From positions 3,162,001 through 3,226,000 of the forward strand of contig NZ_CP029463.1 of assembly GCF_003148385.1 (NCBI RefSeq): a stretch of 64,000 nt of DNA. Reading direction: 5' to 3'. Within the stretch, counting starts at the first letter, position 1. Each line of letters starts with the position of its first letter. Made by a program: the position numbers and the translations under genes. The notes beneath the pieces were generated by a model. That model saw nothing but the letters and a program-made list of their open reading frames with translations, ran no database searches and was not told the DNA's origin. The stretch comes from Flavobacterium sediminis. GTDB lineage: Bacteria > Bacteroidota > Bacteroidia > Flavobacteriales > Flavobacteriaceae. This document shows, piece by piece, positions 9,104-17,003 of this stretch.

Positions 9104-9137
9104 TTGCACAATACCTGCTAACCAAACTTAATCCATT

Positions 9138-9458
9138 TTATAATCCGATATTTTTCAATTGATCAATTTTTTCTTCTTTGGTTTTTCTTTTTCCAAAATA
9201 TTGGTCAATTTCATTGTTCAACCATTTTTGACGGTAATTATTCCAACTATTTTCATACGGTGGTACTCCGCTGTCGTCAAACCCATATTCAAAACCACAA
9301 GAGCAAATGTCGTAAGAAGGAAGTCCGGTTTTATCGTATGGTCTCCATTCTTTGTTGTTTGACTTCTCTCCACAAACCGGGCAAAAACAAAATCCATCTG
9401 AACTAATAACAAGCTCAAATTTTTCTCCGTTCCAAGTATTTATTGTTTCTATTATCAA
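9138..9458 (-). CDS. Small zinc-ribbon (CPCC-like) protein
   Basis: A 106-residue cytosolic protein. It has four metal-ligand-like cysteines in two pairs, CPVC near residue 27 and CSC near residue 52, plus an aromatic/acidic segment FEYGFDDSGVPPYENSWNNYR. This arrangement resembles the CPCC family of short cysteine-rich bacterial proteins, whose function is unknown to me. The C-terminus is a lysine-rich helix. A copy of the island repeat, with its TATATTTG box about 43 bp before the ATG, precedes it. The zinc-binding idea is an inference from cysteine spacing. Confidence 0.65.
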   Translation of the reverse strand: MIIETINTWNGEKFELVISSDGFCFCPVCGEKSNNKEWRPYDKTGLPSYDICSCGFEYGFDDSGVPPYENSWNNYRQKWLNNEIDQYFGKRKTKEEKIDQLKNIGL

Positions 9459-9464
9459 ATGTTT

Positions 9465-9577
9465 ACAACGATTCTCAGCTACAAAGAAACTGAATCATAA
9501 CAAATATAGATTATTTTTAGAGAATTTGTAGTTATAAGTGAAGCGAACCGGTAAAGCGGAATTCAGAGGTAGGTGAG
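9465..9577 (-). repeat. Intergenic repeat copy B with promoter
   Basis: Second copy of the island repeat. It lacks about 20 bases of copy A between the ACAACG end and AACTGAATCATAACAAATAT, but otherwise aligns closely. It carries TATATTTG on the minus strand at 9501-9508, upstream of the gene at 9138-9458. Confidence 0.7.
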
Positions 9578-9615
9578 AGTAAGCAATTACTTATGATCAA
9601 TTTATATTATGTTGT

Positions 9616-10170
9616 TTAAAGCTTATGTGCTATTGCTACATTCTTTTTTACATTACTAATATCTAATTTGGTTGTATTTTTTTTGAATATTTTGAATGCT
9701 TTAGTTTCGACAATAGTGTGTTTTATTGTTCGTCCATTTTCATTTTTATATACTCCAACATAACCATTAGAAATTATTACAGCACTTTTTCTATAATTAG
9801 TCATATAATCTGAAATTCCTATTTGAGTTTTTATGAATTTTGCTAATTCATCAAACGTTTTTTTATCATTTTCAGTCAAGTTGTAAATCATATTTTTATT
9901 TGTTGAGCTTTTCACTTGAATTAGCATAATATGCCAATATCCATTTCTTCTTGCAACGCTATAAATATCTGAAGGCGTTTGACTACCTTTAGATTTTACT
10001 GCTTGATAATTTGGTTTTAAGTTTATTATTTTTTGCAATATATAATCTTCTGCTAAATCTCCATTTTCTCTGTTGCTTGGTTTTCCTAAACCAGCACTTT
10101 CAAGTATGGTTTTCTTTTCCAAACGCCATTTGTTCACAACCTCTTCAACAAATAATTCAAAATTTTTCAT
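9616..10170 (-). CDS. Putative PD-(D/E)XK-fold nuclease-like protein
   Basis: A 184-residue protein. The stretch from residue about 33 to 90 has the order expected for a PD-(D/E)XK fold: a helix with Glu (GDLAEDYILQKI), then SKGSQTPSDIYSV with the candidate Asp, then HIMLIQVKSS with the Q-x-K end of the catalytic core. Holliday junction resolvases and restriction-type nucleases share this pattern. The rest is a Lys-rich beta/alpha region without a match I know. I chose the ATG at 10170; an in-frame extension upstream runs through repeat copy C and into the 10292 gene and is unlikely to be translated. The -7 box at 10247-10254 supports this. The nuclease call is an inference from motif order. 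Confidence 0.6.
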   Translation of the reverse strand: MKNFELFVEEVVNKWRLEKKTILESAGLGKPSNRENGDLAEDYILQKIINLKPNYQAVKSKGSQTPSDIYSVARRNGYWHIMLIQVKSSTNKNMIYNLTENDKKTFDELAKFIKTQIGISDYMTNYRKSAVIISNGYVGVYKNENGRTIKHTIVETKAFKIFKKNTTKLDISNVKKNVAIAHKL

Positions 10171-10197
10171 AGATTTTTGCTTTTTGAATGTTATATT

Positions 10198-10272
10198 CAA
10201 CATTTCGTGGCTACAAGTAGTGACTTTAACCCAAACTGAGTCATAACAAATATAGATTATTTTTAGAGAATT
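10198..10272 (-). repeat. Intergenic repeat copy C (short) with promoter
   Basis: Third copy, matching the gene-proximal ~75 bases of copy A (GTGGCTA, TTAACCCAAACTGA, TCATAACAAATATAGATTAT) and ending at GAATTC. It carries TATATTTG on the minus strand at 10247-10254, upstream of the nuclease-like gene. Confidence 0.65.
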
Positions 10273-10291
10273 CAGGATTGATTTAAGAATG

Positions 10292-10738
10292 TTATAGTTT
10301 ACGATCAGAAAAATTATTCTTTTTTCTGTTTTCGCTTTCAATAAGCAAAGTATTCCTAAACTTATTTAAATTACTTTCATTCAGATTCTTTATAGAGAAT
10401 TCTATAAAATTATATTTTCCGGAGATTTTAAGATATTTATCTATTCTGCTTAGATAAAGATATATTGAAATTAAAAATAGTATAAAAACAAAATAAAATA
10501 GAGGCATATTTTGCAATTTTTTACTTTCTAAGATACTGTATAAAGTAAAAATTGATAAGCTTGTAAAAATACACGTCAATACTAAATAATAATGACTCTT
10601 CTTTTTTACAATTTCATTTGAAACAATATCTTTTAAAAGAATTTCTTTATTTAAATCGCTGCTTTTTTGTATGACTCTAAAATTTGTCAGAGTTATCGAA
10701 TCATCATTAGACGTGAGAATTATATGTTCTTTATCCAT
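10292..10738 (-). CDS. Small membrane protein with a PH-like N-terminus
   Basis: A 148-residue protein. Residues 1-45 read like the first strands of a bacterial PH domain (ITLTNFRVIQKS, EILLKDIVSNEIVK). Two transmembrane helices follow at about 50-70 and 78-97, then a charged tail. The order PH strands, two helices, then more strands resembles YcxB/bPH-type membrane proteins, but I cannot confirm the family. No island repeat precedes it. Function unknown. Confidence 0.55.
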   Translation of the reverse strand: MDKEHIILTSNDDSITLTNFRVIQKSSDLNKEILLKDIVSNEIVKKKSHYYLVLTCIFTSLSIFTLYSILESKKLQNMPLFYFVFILFLISIYLYLSRIDKYLKISGKYNFIEFSIKNLNESNLNKFRNTLLIESENRKKNNFSDRKL

Positions 10739-10799
10739 TTTATGAATTTATTATGTACAAGATTTTAAGTTGAATTATTATTTCTTAGTTGTAATGTAT

Positions 10800-11930
10800 T
10801 TATTCAACCGGAACTCTAATTTTAGTTTCTCTGATTTCCATTCTTTTTTTGTTTAAAATTACTTTAATAGGTTCTTCTCTTTCTTTATTGTAAACTCTGA
10901 TTTCATAAGTTTTTACTTCTTTTACTGCTACGACTTTAACATCAACATCTATTCCCTGCATTTGATTATCATTATGTAATCCAATATAGAAAGTTCCCTC
11001 AGTCTTATTCGAATTTTTACCATAGGCTGCAATTCCTTTTCCCATATCGAATTGTGAATAAGGTAGGCCATTAATGAAATTTTTAACATCTTCGTAGTCG
11101 GATATAAATGTATAAGATACATCCTCGCCTGTTTTAGGTATCATTAATTCAGTTATGGTTCCAACTGCTAAACCAGCTAAAGGAGAGCCATAAAGATTAG
11201 CGATTCCATTAGCTAAATTACCTACAGATTTTGTATTTTCTTGATATGCTTTTTGAGCTTCCTTTCCAACACCAATCCAATATGCCCAAGCAATTAGTTT
11301 TTCTTCCTTTAACTCCGAATTAATAGATTTAGGTAAGTCAACTTTTAAATATGTATAGCTACTATTTGAATTAAAGAAAGAATGCACTCTTTGGATTTTA
11401 TTAAATAAAATATCTTCAATGTTTTCAGTTTTTACTAATTCACGTTTTATCTCTTGATACTTTATTTTTTTGTACCCAGTTATGCTATCTATTGTATATG
11501 GAATATAAGTTGTATCTCTAAAAGTTTCCCATTTCCAGTTAGTATTAAAATTTTCTGTGCTCTCATCAACTGGAATTCGGTAAATTTTAATTTTAAAAAT
11601 TCTTCTAGTAATTGATGAACTATAAAATTTAAACTTATATAAACCTTTATTTCGTATAGTTATTTGTTTTTTTGCAAATTTTTCAGCCTTGAATTCAGAA
11701 AAAATTTTATTGTTTGGTAATTCATAAATTTCAACTTCTTTTAAATTCTTTCCTTTTACCATTTCGAAATCAAATTCTATAATGTCATTTTCAGCAAAAC
11801 TGAAATATAATTCTTCTGATTCATCAAGATCCAGTGAGATCGTGTTTTCAGTCACTAGAATTGGGCTTTCATTTGCAAAAATGTTTTGTGTTACTGTAAC
11901 TACAAAAACAATGAGTAGTTTTTTTATCAT
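10800..11930 (-). CDS. Secreted hypothetical protein
   Basis: A 376-residue protein with a signal peptide (MIKKLLIVFVVTVTQNIFANES). Residues about 25-125 are beta-rich and look like a pre-peptidase C-terminal-type domain (LDLDESEELYFSFAENDIIEF). A Gly/Ala-rich hydrophobic stretch near 235-262 (GNLANGIANLYGSPLAGLAV) could insert into or cross a membrane. The C-terminus is a run of charged strands. I do not recognise the full-length family. It is the first gene of the minus-strand accessory island and lacks the island repeat. Confidence 0.6.
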   Translation of the reverse strand: MIKKLLIVFVVTVTQNIFANESPILVTENTISLDLDESEELYFSFAENDIIEFDFEMVKGKNLKEVEIYELPNNKIFSEFKAEKFAKKQITIRNKGLYKFKFYSSSITRRIFKIKIYRIPVDESTENFNTNWKWETFRDTTYIPYTIDSITGYKKIKYQEIKRELVKTENIEDILFNKIQRVHSFFNSNSSYTYLKVDLPKSINSELKEEKLIAWAYWIGVGKEAQKAYQENTKSVGNLANGIANLYGSPLAGLAVGTITELMIPKTGEDVSYTFISDYEDVKNFINGLPYSQFDMGKGIAAYGKNSNKTEGTFYIGLHNDNQMQGIDVDVKVVAVKEVKTYEIRVYNKEREEPIKVILNKKRMEIRETKIRVPVE

Positions 11931-12108
11931 AATGTTATATTTTAAATATCTGACAAATAGTAAAATGTATTAATATGTGATGTAAGTATAGCGTCAAAAA
12001 TAAAATGAACCATCTTACTTTTTTTACGGAAAACCATAAACTAATAAGCCGAATAGGTTTTATAAATCACTATATTTGACGGTTTGAATTTTTTTAAAGG
12101 ATTAAAAT

Positions 12109-12582
12109 ATGTGTAACCATAGTAAGTTTATTACCGAAGCAGTTGAGCTTTCCCGCAACGGGATGAATAATAACGAAGGCGGACCATTCGGAGCTATTGT
12201 TGTAAAAGACGGAAAAATTGTAGGAAAAGGAAATAATAGAGTGACTTCCACTAACGACCCTACGGCACATGCCGAAGTGGTGGCCATTCGCGAGGCTTGT
12301 AAAACTCTGAACTCTTTTCAATTAGACGATTGTATCTTATACACGTCATGCGAACCCTGCCCGATGTGTCTGGGTGCGATCTACTGGGCGCGTCCGGATA
12401 AAGTTTTTTATGCCAATACCCGTGAAGATGCGGCAGCAATAGGCTTTGACGATGATTTTATTTATGAAGAGATCAATATAGGAATGGAAAACAGAAAGAT
12501 ACCTTTTGAACAGTTGGGTAGAGAAGAAGCACTTAAAGTCTTCAACGAATGGAAAAACAAAGCAGATAAATTAGAGTATTAA
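12109..12582 (+). CDS. guaD: Guanine deaminase / nucleoside deaminase
   Basis: A 157-residue zinc-dependent deaminase. The motifs are TAHAEVVAIREA (zinc ligand His54, proton-shuttle Glu56) and TSCEPCPMCLGAIYWAR (zinc ligands Cys84 and Cys87). The C-terminal FDDDFIYEEI and the final KLEY match the Bacillus GuaD type, where C-terminal residues close the active site of the dimer. The reaction is guanine to xanthine plus ammonia. A TATATTTG box at 12071-12078 lies 30 bp before the ATG, and a clear terminator follows, so it is monocistronic. Related tRNA or cytosine deaminases are less likely given the close match around the CEPCPMC block. Confidence 0.88.
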   Translation: MCNHSKFITEAVELSRNGMNNNEGGPFGAIVVKDGKIVGKGNNRVTSTNDPTAHAEVVAIREACKTLNSFQLDDCILYTSCEPCPMCLGAIYWARPDKVFYANTREDAAAIGFDDDFIYEEINIGMENRKIPFEQLGREEALKVFNEWKNKADKLEY

Positions 12583-12607
12583 AATTTTTATTCCATAATA
12601 AATAGGT

Positions 12608-12634
12608 AAAGAACACTTTTTAGTGTTCTTTTTT
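12608..12634 (+). terminator. Rho-independent terminator after guaD
   Basis: Perfect stem AAAGAACAC (12608-12616) / GTGTTCTTT (12623-12631) with a 6-base loop and a T run. Confidence 0.85.
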
Positions 12635-12866
12635 GTTTATATTATAAAATATTTACTATTTTGCTCAGCCGTTGCATTTTATACAATAACTATACATAAA
12701 AGGATTGTTTTACAGAAGCTTAAATTTGTGTTTTTAGGTATTTTTTAAATTTTTATCAAAAAAATAACCAACAAAATTTATTTAGTAAAAAAAATAGTTT
12801 AAATTTTTATGATATATATTTTTGTATATTCTGCTAAATTAATATATTTATGCAAAAATAATATAT

Positions 12867-13286
12867 ATGAAAATAATTGCCTGCCCGAAATGCCAAAGCG
12901 ATAAGATCGTAAAAAGCGGAATTATCAAAGACAGACAGCGTTATTTGTGCAAAGCCTGTAACTATTATTTTACAGTAAATAAGCTGGGTAAAAAAATAGA
13001 CGATTATTACGTGACAAAAGCGCTACAGCTTTATTTAGAGGGCTTAAGCTATAGAGAGATAGAGCGTATCATAGGGGTTTCTCACGTATCGATCAGTAAT
13101 TGGGTTAAGGAATTTAAAATAAAGAAACCACCTCATCCGAACTACCATCCCAGTTATAAGATTTTTAAACATAATGAGTTGGTAGAATACTTAAAAAACA
13201 AGGATCAGCTTTCCGGTGCAGGGATGATCATTACAGAGTTGGGAGATAAGTTTATGCTGATAAAATGGGAGCGTTTTAAGGATTAA
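12867..13286 (+). CDS. Zinc-ribbon + helix-turn-helix protein derived from an IS1-type InsA
   Basis: A 139-residue protein. Residues 1-40 form an InsA-like zinc ribbon (CPKCQSDKIVKSG, then YLCKACNYYF). Residues about 48-88 form a helix-turn-helix (YLEGLSYREIERIIGVSHVSISNWVK) like those of IS1/IS1595 transposase N-termini. The remaining ~50 residues contain no DDE catalytic domain, and no insB-like frame or inverted repeats flank the gene. It is therefore more likely a DNA-binding regulator than a transposase. It stands about 100 bp before the porin/acetate-transport operon in the same direction. A TATTTTTG box lies at 12817-12824. The role as regulator of the acetate genes is inferred from position. 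Confidence 0.72.
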   Translation: MKIIACPKCQSDKIVKSGIIKDRQRYLCKACNYYFTVNKLGKKIDDYYVTKALQLYLEGLSYREIERIIGVSHVSISNWVKEFKIKKPPHPNYHPSYKIFKHNELVEYLKNKDQLSGAGMIITELGDKFMLIKWERFKD

Positions 13287-13385
13287 CTATAAGCTTTTTA
13301 CAAAAATATACATCATTTTTTTTTTCGTTAACATAATTTTTGAATTTGGTCAAGCAAAAATTAAATAAAAACCAAATCAGAAATT

Positions 13386-14627
13386 ATGAAAAAAATTATT
13401 CTTGTTGCCGGTTTACTTTACTCGGCTTTAACATTTGCACAAGGCGCTCCTGATTATGCAGGGGGACTGAAAGTAAACATTAACGAAGATGGCTCTAAGT
13501 ATTTCAGAATTATTTCTTGGGCGCAAGTTTGGGCGCAATATAATGGAGATAAGCCTTTAGACGCTAATGGTAACGAACAGTCAGAAATAGACTTTACCGT
13601 TCGTAGAGCTAGGGTTTTATTGTATTCTCAAATAAGTCCTAAATTTTTAATTGTAACCCACTTCGGTGTAAACAATCTTAATGCGGGCAGTATGAGTCCT
13701 ACCGGAACAGGCGATGGCTCACAGATGTTTATCCACGATGCTTATGTGCAATACAATTTAGGAACAACAAATAAGCATGCTATCGGTGGTGGTTTGCATT
13801 ATTGGAACGGTATTTCCCGTATGAACAACAGTAGTACACTTAACATCTTAACTTTAGATAATTTCCGTCAGGGTTGGGCAACTTTAGGTTTAGCCGATCA
13901 GTTTGCGCGTCCGGTAGGTGTATTTGCAAAAGGTGCTTTCGGAAAACTTCAGTATAGAGTATCTATTAACGACGCTCTAACTAACAATTTGGCAGTTTCT
14001 AATGTTCCTGTAAACGGTGGTGCTGCAACGTATAACGGAAGAGACTTATTAGGCGGTAAAAAAGCAGGAAAAACATTCTCAGGATATTTTGATTATAACT
14101 TTTTAGACCAGGAAAGCCAATTCTTACCTTATAAAGTGGGTACGTATTTAGGAGATAAAAAAGTGTTCAACATCGGAGCAGGTTTCTTCTCACATCCTAA
14201 TGGTTCTGTAGTGGCAGACGTGAACGGAGATCTAAGCGGAGAAAATGTATCTATTTTTGCGGTAGATGCTTTTTATGATGCACCGATCGGAGGAAAAGGA
14301 AGTTCTATAACAGCTTATGCAATGTATCAGAATTCAGACTATGGAAAAGATTTTCGTTTCGGAACAACTTATGAAACAGGATCTATTTTGTACGGACATG
14401 TGGGATATGTGATTCCGACTGAGAAAGAAACAAAATTACAACCCTATGTTTCTTTTGCTAACCGTCAGATAGATGCTTTGGATGATAATGCAACACAATT
14501 CGGTATCGGTGCTAATTTATTCTTAAAAGGACACCATTCTAAGTTAACATTAGAATACCAGAATCTTAAATATGCAACAGCAGATGCTGTAGGGACAGTT
14601 ACCCTACAAGCAATGATCTACCTATAA
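13386..14627 (+). CDS. Outer-membrane porin (OprO/P-like)
   Basis: A 413-residue protein with a signal peptide (MKKIILVAGLLYSALTFAQG) followed by alternating amphipathic beta strands. It has the FTVRRARVLLYSQISPKFLI segment typical of phosphate-selective-porin O/P-type proteins, and a C-terminal strand ending in a hydrophobic residue (TLQAMIYL). It should form a beta barrel in the outer membrane. Only 30 bp separate it from the DUF4212 gene, so it is probably co-transcribed with the symporter. The likely role is outer-membrane entry of small carboxylates; this is inferred from the operon, not from pore residues. Confidence 0.78.
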   Translation: MKKIILVAGLLYSALTFAQGAPDYAGGLKVNINEDGSKYFRIISWAQVWAQYNGDKPLDANGNEQSEIDFTVRRARVLLYSQISPKFLIVTHFGVNNLNAGSMSPTGTGDGSQMFIHDAYVQYNLGTTNKHAIGGGLHYWNGISRMNNSSTLNILTLDNFRQGWATLGLADQFARPVGVFAKGAFGKLQYRVSINDALTNNLAVSNVPVNGGAATYNGRDLLGGKKAGKTFSGYFDYNFLDQESQFLPYKVGTYLGDKKVFNIGAGFFSHPNGSVVADVNGDLSGENVSIFAVDAFYDAPIGGKGSSITAYAMYQNSDYGKDFRFGTTYETGSILYGHVGYVIPTEKETKLQPYVSFANRQIDALDDNATQFGIGANLFLKGHHSKLTLEYQNLKYATADAVGTVTLQAMIYL

Positions 14628-14657
14628 AAAACAAATAAATAAAAAACAATCAAAACT

Positions 14658-14915
14658 ATGAGTAATCAAGAAAAAGCAACAGCTTACTGGAAGGAAAATC
14701 TAAGATACCTTCTGATCTTATTGAGCATTTGGTTTGCTGTTTCCTACGGAGCAGGGATCTTATTCAAAGATGCTTTAAACAATGTTAAATTGGGCGGTTT
14801 TCCTTTAGGATTCTGGTTCGCCCAGCAAGGTTCAATTTATGTGTTTGTTATCCTGATTTTTGTTTACGTTCGATTAATGAACAAATTGGATAAAAAATAC
14901 GGTTACGACGAATAA
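14658..14915 (+). CDS. DUF4212 small subunit of a sodium:solute symporter
   Basis: An 85-residue membrane protein with two transmembrane helices (about 16-35 and 50-70), the family-typical KENLRYLLILLSIWFAVSYG and GFPLGFWFAQQGSIYVFV blocks, and a charged C-terminus. DUF4212 proteins are encoded immediately before VC_2705-type solute:sodium symporters and are thought to be their small subunit. Here the symporter gene starts 34 bp downstream. Confidence 0.88.
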   Translation: MSNQEKATAYWKENLRYLLILLSIWFAVSYGAGILFKDALNNVKLGGFPLGFWFAQQGSIYVFVILIFVYVRLMNKLDKKYGYDE

Positions 14916-14949
14916 ACAAACAATCAATCAACACTTAAATTAAAAAATC

Positions 14950-16704
14950 ATGGATGTACAAATTTGGACATATATAATTGTAGGTATCACATTTGCTATC
15001 TACATCGGAATTGCAATTTGGAGTAGAGCAGGATCTACAAAAGAATTTTATGTTGCCGGTGGTGGCGTTTCTCCTTTAGCAAACGGTATGGCTACGGCAG
15101 CAGACTGGATGAGTGCTGCATCATTTATCTCAATGGCAGGGATCATTTCATTTGCCGGATATGACGGAGCTGTTTATTTGATGGGATGGACCGGAGGTTA
15201 TGTGTTATTAGCGTTGCTATTAGCACCTTATCTTCGAAAATTCGGGAAATTTACAGTGCCTGATTTCATCGGGGAGCGTTATTATTCAAAAACAGCTCGT
15301 TCAGTAGCCGTTATCTGTGCTTTAATTGTTTCGTTTACGTATGTAGCCGGACAAATGCGTGGAGTAGGAGTGGTATTCTCAAGATTTTTGGAAGTAGATA
15401 TTAATACCGGTGTAATCATAGGTATGGTAATTGTATTGTTCTATGCCGTATTAGGAGGAATGAAGGGAATTACATATACTCAGGTGGCACAATACTGTGT
15501 ATTAATCTTTGCTTTTATGGTACCTGCGATCTTTATTTCTATCCAAATGACAGGTAATCCGATTCCGCAATTAGGAATGGGGGCAACAGTAGCAGGTACT
15601 GATACGTATTTATTAGATAAATTAAACGGATTATCAACCGAATTAGGATTTGCAGAGTATACAGACGGATCAAAATCAATGATCGATGTATTTGCTATTA
15701 CATTAGCTTTAATGGTTGGTACAGCAGGTTTACCACACGTTATAGTTCGTTTCTTTACCGTTAAAAGAGTGAAAGATGCACGTAAATCAGCAGGATGGGC
15801 GTTACTTTTGATCGCTATTTTATATACAACGGCACCGGCTGTTTCCGTATTTGCTAAAACCAATTTGATTGAAACGGTTAATGATAAAAATTATGCAGAT
15901 ATGCCGCAATGGTTTAGCAACTGGGAAAAAACAGGTTTGTTAAAATATGAAGACAAGAACGGTGACGGTAAAATTCAGTACTACAATGATAAATCTAAAG
16001 ACGAAGCTTTTCTTGCAGCAGCAGAGGCCAAAGGTTTAAAAGGAAGTGAATTAAAAATCGATAATGATATTATGGTATTGGCTAATCCTGAAATTGCTAA
16101 ATTACCGAACTGGGTAATTGCATTAGTAGCAGCAGGTGCTTTAGCAGCCGCTTTATCAACAGCAGCAGGTCTATTATTAGTGATCTCATCGTCTGTTTCT
16201 CACGATTTGATCAAAAAAATGATCAATCCTGATATTTCTGAAAAAGGTGAATTATGGGCAGCACGTGGTTCAGCTACTGTAGCAGTAGTAATCGCCGGAT
16301 ATTTCGGTATCAATCCTCCGGGATTCGTTGCAGCAGTAGTGGCTTTAGCTTTCGGATTAGCAGCAGCGTCATTTTTCCCGGCAATTATTTTAGGTATTTT
16401 CCATAAAAAAATGAACAAAGAAGGAGCTATTTCAGGTATGGTAATTGGTATGTTATTAATGCTGTTCTATATGTTGAAATTCAAATTCGGAATGTTTGAC
16501 GGAGGTAAAGAAGCTGTAGCAGGATTAAAAGATTCTTGGTGGTTTGGTATTTCACCGGAAGGTTTTGGTACTGTAGCTATGATCGTGAACTTTATTGTAG
16601 CTTTAGTGGTAAATAAATTTACTGCTGAGCCGCCTGCAGAGGTTCAGGATATTGTAGAACATATTCGTATTCCTTCAGGAGCAGGAGAAGCTTCTTCTCA
16701 TTAA
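14950..16704 (+). CDS. Solute:sodium symporter, VC_2705 subfamily (acetate permease-like)
   Basis: A 584-residue SLC5/SSS transporter with about 13 transmembrane helices. Characteristic blocks are EFYVAGGGVSPLANGMATAADWMSAASFISMAG, GYVLLALLLAPYLRKFGKFTVPDF and the second sodium-site region LAAALSTAAGLLLVISSSVSHDL. A hydrophilic insertion of ~80 residues (about 305-385) fits the VC_2705 subfamily rather than classic ActP. It probably imports acetate or another short carboxylate with Na+, together with the DUF4212 protein. The neighbourhood (symporter-kinase, PrpE-like synthetase and Acs) supports this substrate, but it remains an inference. Confidence 0.87.
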   Translation: MDVQIWTYIIVGITFAIYIGIAIWSRAGSTKEFYVAGGGVSPLANGMATAADWMSAASFISMAGIISFAGYDGAVYLMGWTGGYVLLALLLAPYLRKFGKFTVPDFIGERYYSKTARSVAVICALIVSFTYVAGQMRGVGVVFSRFLEVDINTGVIIGMVIVLFYAVLGGMKGITYTQVAQYCVLIFAFMVPAIFISIQMTGNPIPQLGMGATVAGTDTYLLDKLNGLSTELGFAEYTDGSKSMIDVFAITLALMVGTAGLPHVIVRFFTVKRVKDARKSAGWALLLIAILYTTAPAVSVFAKTNLIETVNDKNYADMPQWFSNWEKTGLLKYEDKNGDGKIQYYNDKSKDEAFLAAAEAKGLKGSELKIDNDIMVLANPEIAKLPNWVIALVAAGALAAALSTAAGLLLVISSSVSHDLIKKMINPDISEKGELWAARGSATVAVVIAGYFGINPPGFVAAVVALAFGLAAASFFPAIILGIFHKKMNKEGAISGMVIGMLLMLFYMLKFKFGMFDGGKEAVAGLKDSWWFGISPEGFGTVAMIVNFIVALVVNKFTAEPPAEVQDIVEHIRIPSGAGEASSH

Positions 16705-16730
16705 TTTTGTAAATATTTTGAATATAAAGT

Positions 16731-16771
16731 AATAATCTCTGTGATTTTATCGCAGAGATTATTCAATTTTT
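16731..16771 (+). terminator. Terminator after the symporter operon
   Basis: AATAATCTCTG (16731-16741) pairs perfectly with CAGAGATTATT (16753-16763), followed by a short T run. It separates the transport operon from the sensor-kinase operon. Confidence 0.65.
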
Positions 16772-16808
16772 AAAAATAGTATTACTTTAGTAGAGTTTTT
16801 ACGAAAAG

Positions 16809-17003
16809 ATGAAAAAAAGACACCAACAAAAATTAGTAGTTCTATCAATATTTTTACTGTTAGCATTAAACCTTCCTTTGCTGTTATTGTTTGATAAAGC
16901 GCAAGTGTTCTTCGGGCTTCCGCTTATCTATGTCTACATCTTTTCAATTTGGTTTTTAGCCATATTATTATCCATTATTATTGTAAACCGTTATTATGAG
17001 TAG
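16809..17003 (+). CDS. Small two-helix membrane protein coupled to the symporter-kinase
   Basis: A 64-residue protein: a basic N-terminus (MKKRHQQK), then two hydrophobic helices (about 9-28 and 36-58) and a short end. I do not recognise a named family. Its stop codon overlaps the start of the symporter-histidine kinase gene by 8 bases, which indicates translational coupling. By analogy with DUF4212 or YhdT subunits encoded before SSS transporters, it may be a small subunit of the symporter half of the kinase; this is an inference. Confidence 0.7.
   Translation: MKKRHQQKLVVLSIFLLLALNLPLLLLFDKAQVFFGLPLIYVYIFSIWFLAILLSIIIVNRYYE

Noticed and set aside
8977..10272. CRISPR array
   Set aside because: The repeats are long, imperfect, few, and separated by whole genes rather than by uniform short spacers.
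10171..10341. N-terminal extension of the nuclease-like gene
   Set aside because: It runs through repeat copy C and its promoter and into the next gene; the ATG at 10170 fits better.
12867..13286. Possible IS1-type transposase and insertion sequence
   Set aside because: No catalytic domain, no partner frame, no terminal inverted repeats or target duplication were seen.
15480..15863. 127-codon minus-strand frame inside the symporter gene
   Set aside because: Antisense shadow of a well-supported transporter gene; no independent signals.
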